NCBI GenBank assembly: GCA_002914805.1
Contig: JXTB01000802.1
Location: forward strand, 8,169-72,168
Origin: Parasponia andersonii
Taxonomy: Eukaryota; Streptophyta; Magnoliopsida; Rosales; Cannabaceae
DNA: 64,000 nt
Reading direction: 5' to 3'
Below, piece after piece: positions 57,914 to 64,000 of this stretch. The notes under the pieces were generated by a model. It made no database searches and was not told where the DNA came from. It saw only the letters and a program-made list of their open reading frames with translations. Within the stretch, counting starts at the first letter, position 1, and each line of letters starts with the position of its first letter. Position numbers and translations under genes: made by a program.

Positions 57914-59791
57914 CCAACCGGAACGAGACCAATTGGCCACAACCCGTAGTCGGCGCCGGGGCTAAATTCATGGGGAAGGTTCCCAAACCCAATAAATCGA
58001 AGCGGCAATTCCAGTTCCATGCGCCCGCCGGTGATCTCAACGGGTGCCAGATCGACGAGTCCTCGGCGGTGACCCAGACGGCGTCGGACGACGCGTCATC
58101 GATCAATCATCGGAGATCGAGCGAGTTCAATTTGGGTCACTCCCAATACGTGTCTTTCAATACGGGGTCGTATTCGAGGAAAGAGCTGGGCAAGCTCAAG
58201 AATCGGCTATTGACGGAGCTCGATCGAATTCGGCAATTGCAGAACCGAATCGATGCCGGAGAATTGAACCCTCAGCCCAAGAAATTGGGTCCGGGGAAGA
58301 AGGCGTCGGGTACGAAGAGGCCCTTTCCGACGAATTTGAATCACGCGGTGAAAGATTCGACTTCCAATTTTAAGCGATCGCATTGGGAGAATACTAATTT
58401 GATGAAGAATTGCAGCTCGATTTTGACGAAGCTGATGAAGCATAAGCACCCCTGGATCTTTAACAAGCCCGTCGATGTGGTCGGTATGGGGCTTCACGAT
58501 TACCACGATATAATCAAGCGTCCCATGGATCTTGGGACGGTCAAGTCGAATCTCTCCAAGAACCTCTACGCTTCACCGGTGGATTTCGCTTCTGATGTGA
58601 GGCTCACGTTTCAAAACGCCATGACGTATAATCCCCCCGGCCACGACATTCACGCCATGGCGGGGCAGCTCCTTGTGAGGTTTGAAGAGCTTTACAGGCC
58701 TCTGAATGAGCAAGTGGGCGATATGCCTGGTGCCGAACGGCCTTATGATGAGGAGCTACAGGCTAGTTCTTGGGATCATGTGGAGCCAGAGAGGCCGAAA
58801 CGAGAAGATTTGATGAGAGCCGAGACGAAACCCGAGCCGGAACGGGCACCAGCGAGCTCGTCAAATCCAACTCCGCCTCCGCCTCCGGCTCCTTTGGTGC
58901 AGTCACCAGTCCGTACGCCGTCTCCTATGCGAGCCCCTCCCGTAAAGCCTTTGAAGCAGCCGAAGCCGAAGGCTAAGGATCCAAACAAGAGGGAGATGAG
59001 CATGGAGGAGAAACACAGATTGGGAATTGGGTTGCAGAGTTTGCCACAGGAAAAGATGGAACAGGTGGTTCAAATCATAAAGAAGAGAAATGGGCATTTG
59101 AGACAGGACGGGGATGAGATTGAGCTCGATATTGAGGCCGTCGATACAGAGACCCTTTGGGAGCTCGATCGTCTTGTCACCAATTGGAAGAAGATGGTCA
59201 GCAAGATTAAGCGTCAAGCTCTTATGAACAATAACAACAGCAACAGCAACATCAACAACGTGGCTACCAATAAAGGCGATGTGGTAAGTACCGGTTGTTG
59301 TTCTAATTGCCGAGTTGCTTGGTAATGGGAATTGCTTATTTTGACACATTATTTTCGGACAATGTCAATTGTTGACTAATGAAAAGAACCTGATGTGTTT
59401 TGATAGGAATTAACGGCTAGCGAGAGGATGGATACCGGCCCAGCAGAGCCGAAACGGCCTAAGAAAGGAGAAGCTAGAGATGAAGATGTGGACATTGGCG
59501 ATGACATGCCAATGAACAGCTTTCCGCCTGTTGAGATTGAGAAAGATGTAGGAGACCACCATGGCGGCGGCAGTAGTAGTAGTTCTAGCAGCTCAGGCAG
59601 CTCAAGTAGTGATTCCTCTTCATGCAGCGGTATAACCCAATTCTGAGTTTTGGGAATTTGTTAGTAGAAATAGAAATTCATTATTGCTTGAAAGAAAATG
59701 CTTAGTTGTGGTGCTCTGCTCTGTTTGTACAGATTCAGATTCTGGTAGTAGTTCAGGGAGTGATTCCGACGATGATAATGCGCACTCATGA
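57895..59791 (+). CDS. GTE7: GTE-type BET bromodomain transcription factor
   Basis: Coding exons 57895-59283, 59407-59629 and 59733-59791 join to a 556-residue protein (introns GATGTG|GTAAGT...GATAG and AGCG|GTATAA...TACAG). GTE proteins bind acetylated histones and regulate transcription. The N-terminus MASAVLANRNETNWPQ resembles the GTE2/5/7 group. The bromodomain, at about residues 171-268, has the ZA-loop YHDIIKRPMDLGTV and the acetyl-lysine-binding Asn at residue 246 (AMTYNPPGHDI). The NET (extra-terminal) domain, at about residues 368-446, includes MSMEEKHRLGIGLQSLP and IELDIEAVDTETLWELDR. Between them is a Pro-rich linker. The C-terminal tail (exons 2-3) is Ser- and Asp-rich, ending SDSDDDNAHS. 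Failure to splice intron 1 would end the protein at 59325 without that tail. The subgroup symbol is likely but not certain. Confidence 0.92.
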
Positions 59792-60255
59792 TTTGTCAAT
59801 GTGGCATTGAATTGGGATTACAGCAGAACAGGGGAGGAAGGCCCCCATTTAGGAGTTCTTTCTTAAGAAAGTGTTTCCTTTGGAGTGGTCCTCTCCACGG
59901 AGGCGGAACTTTCACAGGTTGGCTGGATGTTTGTTGATGAGGTATATGAATGCTTCTTTAATTTTGCTTTTTTAAACACCATTTACTATGGTTTGGTGAT
60001 AGTGGTCGTTGCAGTGAGCCAAATTGAAATGTTCACCAACTCTTTTTTCTTCTGCAGCTGGGAAAAGGTAATCGCGGTCTTGAAGTGGTTGAAATATTAA
60101 GTGGATGTGGTGGAAGGTGTTGTTGAGTTATGCTAGTATACAAAATTGTAAAGAATGACCTTTTGTAGGAATATAATTTAGACCCAGATGTAATGAAAAA
60201 AAACATGGTGTAAAACTTTTCTAGCCCCAATCTTTGAATCCAATAAATATAGATA
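59792..60255 (+). other. GTE 3'UTR with probable intron
   Basis: After the stop, a good splice pair occurs: GATGAG|GTATAT at 59941/59942 and a pyrimidine-rich acceptor tcttttttcttctgcag ending 60057 (116-nt intron). A poly(A)-signal-like ccaataaatat lies at about 60240. The intron begins 150 bases after the stop codon. Confidence 0.5.
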
Positions 60256-62448
60256 TTGGTTTCTGAGTGAAGTGTGGATCCCCATTGATTCCCAAGTAAA
60301 CAAATGACATTTAAAACAGAAAAAAACGGAACAGACTACCATCATAGTCCCATCTCATCTCATGTGTCATCTGAAATGTGCTTTGATTGACTCTTTAACG
60401 AAGGCTACATTATGTAGTGTCAGACCAGTAACAAGTTTGGGTAGTTTAACACTACGAATTGCGAAACTGAAACAGTCTGTAATTAAATAAAACACTTGTG
60501 CCCGTGAAAAGTATTAGACCATTCGGGGTCTCCACGTATTTTGAGCTGTCTGTCAGGCATGTTCATAGGTCTTTAGCCCCTCTTGGATTCCTTAAAGAGG
60601 GGAAAAAATGTCTATATGAATGGCAAACCATGTGCATTTCTTTCATTATGGCAGTAAAGTTTGTTTGATCAAACTACTCATTGAGCTTCATGATAACGTT
60701 ACAGCGAAGCCAATTCCAATCAGGACACCAATTTAGATGTCCCTACTCAGAAAAGAAAAAGAGGAAAATATAAAAATAAAAGTTGGATGGTCCAACTAAC
60801 GGAAAAGCCAATGAGCTTGTTGCCTGGAAAAGCATATTTTAAAAAATAAAATAAAAAGAAGACAAACAAACATCAACGTGTTAACTAGGTACGGGGGACG
60901 ATCTGTGCTTTGACAGTGATGGAATGTGATTTTTCCATAGGATGAGAATGTATGAAAAAAGAAGAAAGGAGCAAATGGGATAGTCAGAAAAAGATTTCTC
61001 TAGACTTTGAGAAGCTTCCATTAATGAAGACGTGAGGGCTCTCAAATACAGATATAATCGTGAGAAGGAGTTTTGAGGTCGTTGAATCTTCCTTGCTTCT
61101 GGCGTAAAGAAAGTTTTTCCAAGTTAAATTAGGCGTTTGAGATTAATGACATTGTATTATTTATACAATCACAGGGAGATGTGGACCGCTTTATGTTTCC
61201 TACGAACATTAGTTACCCCAAAGTTAAGTTTAGCATGAGGACATGAAGAAGGAACTTTGTGCTAAGTGACCGTATAATTATGGCTGCTCATCAAATTGAC
61301 GCTGAGAGTAGTCATGAAAAAAGGAAGGGTGAATTGGTTACCAAGAGTCTTGCTAATTAAAATGATGATACCCTTTTCCTCTTGCTCTATGATGCACTAA
61401 CTTTGGTAGTTACCCTGTAACAAGATGGAATATTGTCACAGGAACAATGAAAAGGGAAGCAATATATCACATTGCTTCATCGTCGTTTTCAAGCTATATA
61501 TGAGTCATTGTGTAATCCTCATCATATATGGACGCTATGAAAGCATGATTTGGCCATTAACAAGATTCTAACTTCTATTACCCGGGAACTTGCAAAATAT
61601 CTCTTAATAATTTTATCTAAATCTTAACCTTGAAAGATGCGTCTTCATATGTGGCAGGCAGTGAAAAATGACGCAAGTTAAATACCAACCACTTTATAAT
61701 TATAATATCACATTAAACAAGTTATTTTTTCTAAACAATTTTATCAAAATGCGTAGCATCACTTCACTTCATATGAGTCCCTGAAAGACGAGTGTCTTTA
61801 CAAAGTTTAATCTTTAGAAAAGCTCTTCTAGAGAAAGGCCTATCTTTCAAAATTGATCGCAGGAAAGTCTTTCGTGTTCTAACTTGACCAAGTTCGACAC
61901 TACTCAAAAATGCAAAAAGAATATTTGGCAGGGTTTTAAAAGTAAGCCTTTAAATATCTAATTTCACCAATTTCTCCTCGAGGATTATGCGCGTGAAAAT
62001 GGCTGCTGCCAAAGAGTTAAAGCGAAATCCGTACAGATGGATGTGGGTATGTGACAAAGTATTGACTTCAATAAGTGCTGCAAGGAAGCTCCAGAATTAA
62101 ACGAACACAGAACAAAATTAAATTCAGACGGCCAAACAACAAAAGCTGCATTATCAATAGGAAAAAAATGGTATCTATCACTGTGGCTGGACACCACTTA
62201 TGGACCCCTATAGAACACCTGAGACTTTATGTTTTGATACCACCGCTAGCAATGGATAAAAGTGCCTTAAAAAGAAATGAAGCTGATAAAGTGTCAAGTG
62301 CTTCAACAATTTTTCTGAAACAAAACAAAAATCTTTCTCAAAATTGGTTATTTGTTTTTACAAACTACTTCCAGAACTGTTGGCTTACACATTCATTAAT
62401 GAGCTTTCACCTGGTAACAACCTCACTATAAGGAATCAAATTACGAAA
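60256..62448. other. Intergenic DNA between convergent genes
   Basis: The two flanking genes converge here. No gene is recognised; frames at 61985-62197 and 62075-62431 are short and unconserved. The right end (about 62100-62448) should include the 3'UTR of the minus-strand gene. Confidence 0.5.
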
Positions 62449-64000
62449 CTAATGGCTGATTTGGGATTGACACAGGGCGCGAGCTTCTTGATTTAATGAA
62501 TTAAGGAAAGGCTCTGCCAGCTTAAGGTTCTTTAGGTATTGAAAGATCCTGCCACAAAATTTCCGCACTTCGGCCCTCCTTGACTGCTTTTCTGGCTTAT
62601 TTGTAACCAAAACCTTTATCAAAAGAGAGAGCTTAGAGAGATGGCTGTTCCAAAATTCATGCAGTGCATCGATATTATCTATGTCAGCCGGACCCAGTGA
62701 CTTGGAAATTTCCATTATCAAATCAAGTGCTTCAACCCGCCGAAAGTCGGATTTTGTGCTGCCACATTTCTCCAAAAGTAATCCCAAGAGACGACGTCCA
62801 ATCCATGGTCTTCTTCGAAATATTTCCTTCAAATATTCAGACTTGATTTGGGACTTCTTACTGTCAAAATATTCCACCAGAACACGCTGGAAGATATCAA
62901 AAACTCCTTGGAGCTTTGCCTCTGGAAAATTTTTTGCATCAATGATCTTCAGAATCCAGAAGGTGGAGTTCTGAGCAAGAGAAGCAATCATCTTCTGCCG
63001 GTTCCAAGAGGCTGATTGCTTCTTATTTACAAGTTTCTTTTTCTTAATTGGTTTTGATGCCAGCTTCAAATTCTTTTGCAATAAAGATTCAAGAGTAGGT
63101 AGTTGCACGCCCTCACCCCTAGGATAGTCCTTCGCTTTGAATATCTTCTTTTGAAAAATTCCCCATATGCGCTGCCCAAGCTGTTCGCTACTTTCGGCAG
63201 TAAGTGGGTTTACAAGTGCTCGTGCCAAGTTGGAATACACCAAGAGAACTTGTGACTTACCTATTCGATAAAGAAAACCAGAGTACAAAATCAGATCATG
63301 AAAAAATGTACTCCTCATTGTAAATTATCAGATATAATAGTCAACCAATCCTTTTCTACATAAGAAAATTTTGTCTAGATAAATCACCCAGAACGTCGTA
63401 CACTACAATGTTTTGACCTACAAAATATGCATATTCCACAATCCATTAGTTTTAGAATTAGAACTAAAACTCCTCATTTGTTAAATGCCCATCCCTTGCA
63501 GACCAAAGTGACATCCAAGCATAGTTCCTACGAGTAATATTAGATTCATATGTTTTGACCTACAAAATATGCATATTCCACAATCCATTAGTTTTAGAAT
63601 TAGAACTAAAACTCCTCGTTTGTTAAATGCCCATCCCTTGCAGACCAAAGTGACATCCAAGCATAGTTCCTAGGAGTAATATTAGATTCATATGTAGTCC
63701 TTGAACTATATTTTCTACATTATATTTGTAAATTAGTTTTCATTATAGAAGTCAGAGCTTACCTGGGTTTTCATGTAAGTAAATTTCCAGCAGTGAAAGT
63801 ACACGAAGTTTGAACAGCATGAGCTGATACTGAGCAGTTTCACTCCCAGCCTGAGCCTTTCGCTCTTTAAAGATCTGGGCAAGGTAAGTATCCATTCGAA
63901 ACATAGCATCATCATCCATTCCTCCATCAGAATCATCTGAAGCTGCAGAAACTTCTTTGTCAACTTCCTCGAGCCCACCTACTGCCTCCGAGTCATCTGT
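62449..64000 (-). CDS. POL5: POL5/MYBBP1A-type nucleolar protein, C-terminal part
   Basis: The last two exons of a larger minus-strand gene are in the window; the rest lies beyond 64000. The penultimate exon (64000-63763) reads ...DGGMDDDAMFRMDTYLAQIF and LFKLRVLSLLEIYLHENPG. After a 502-nt intron (GTAAGC...AATAG, 63762-63261) the last exon (63260-62449) reads KSQVLLVYSNLARALVNPLT, WNRQKMIASLAQNSTFWIL and ends at TAG 62449. These stretches are hallmarks of the plant DNA polymerase V / MYBBP1A family (yeast Pol5), nucleolar proteins of rRNA synthesis and ribosome production; despite the name they are not replicative polymerases. The acidic stretch before MDDDAMF is normal for the family. It is partial only because of the window edge. 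Confidence 0.9.
63409..63692. repeat. 142-bp tandem duplication in POL5 intron
   Basis: The block tgttttgacctacaaaatat... at 63409 is repeated from 63551 (offset 142). The copies differ at about two positions (cctcatttg/cctcgtttg; tcctacgag/tcctaggag). It lies wholly inside the last intron and leaves both splice sites untouched. Confidence 0.92.

Overview
This window comes from a plant nuclear genome, most likely a eudicot. The evidence is four plant genes with GT-AG introns, AT-rich intergenic DNA full of transposons, two Ty3/Gypsy retrotransposons of the plant-specific Tat type, and a plant L1-type LINE. I see no bacterial, organellar, tRNA, rRNA or CRISPR features. The species cannot be named from the sequence.

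Host genes, left to right: (1) an intronless, GC-rich PB1-domain protein, + strand, 9681-11234; (2) a three-exon gene for a 66-residue CYSTM-type (cysteine-rich C-terminal) protein, + strand, 35932-36837; (3) a GTE-family BET bromodomain transcription factor, + strand, coding exons 57895-59283, 59407-59629 and 59733-59791, with an overlapping upstream ORF and a probable 3'UTR intron; (4) the last two exons of a POL5/MYBBP1A-type nucleolar protein, - strand, 62449-64000, running off the right edge.

Mobile DNA fills most of the middle. Element 1 (13558-26191) and element 2 (41010-51708) are complete but inactivated Tat-type LTR retrotransposons from different families. Each has gag, an aspartic protease, RT, RNase H, a second RNase H, and integrase without a chromodomain. 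Downstream of pol and before the 3' LTR, each also carries a multi-exon gene on the OPPOSITE strand, related to the family known as putative gypsy-type transposon / Transposase_28. I could trace splice sites, coiled-coil segments, a candidate promoter and, in element 1, a possible poly(A) region for these antisense genes. They are the most interesting content of the window. Between pol and the antisense gene, element 1 also has two arrays with constant 112-bp and 74-bp periods. A decayed LINE (about 27345-32995, - strand) is split by a 1.6-kb insertion of unknown family. A probable solo LTR lies at 37903-39681. Several MITE-like elements lie in the left 9.1 kb, with one more candidate near 55.6 kb.

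A second theme is recent local rearrangement: near-perfect direct tandem duplications with 62-142-bp units occur at six separate places, plus a 20-bp one that shifts frame inside element 1 gag. The rest of the non-genic DNA is AT-rich with simple repeats and no recognisable gene.
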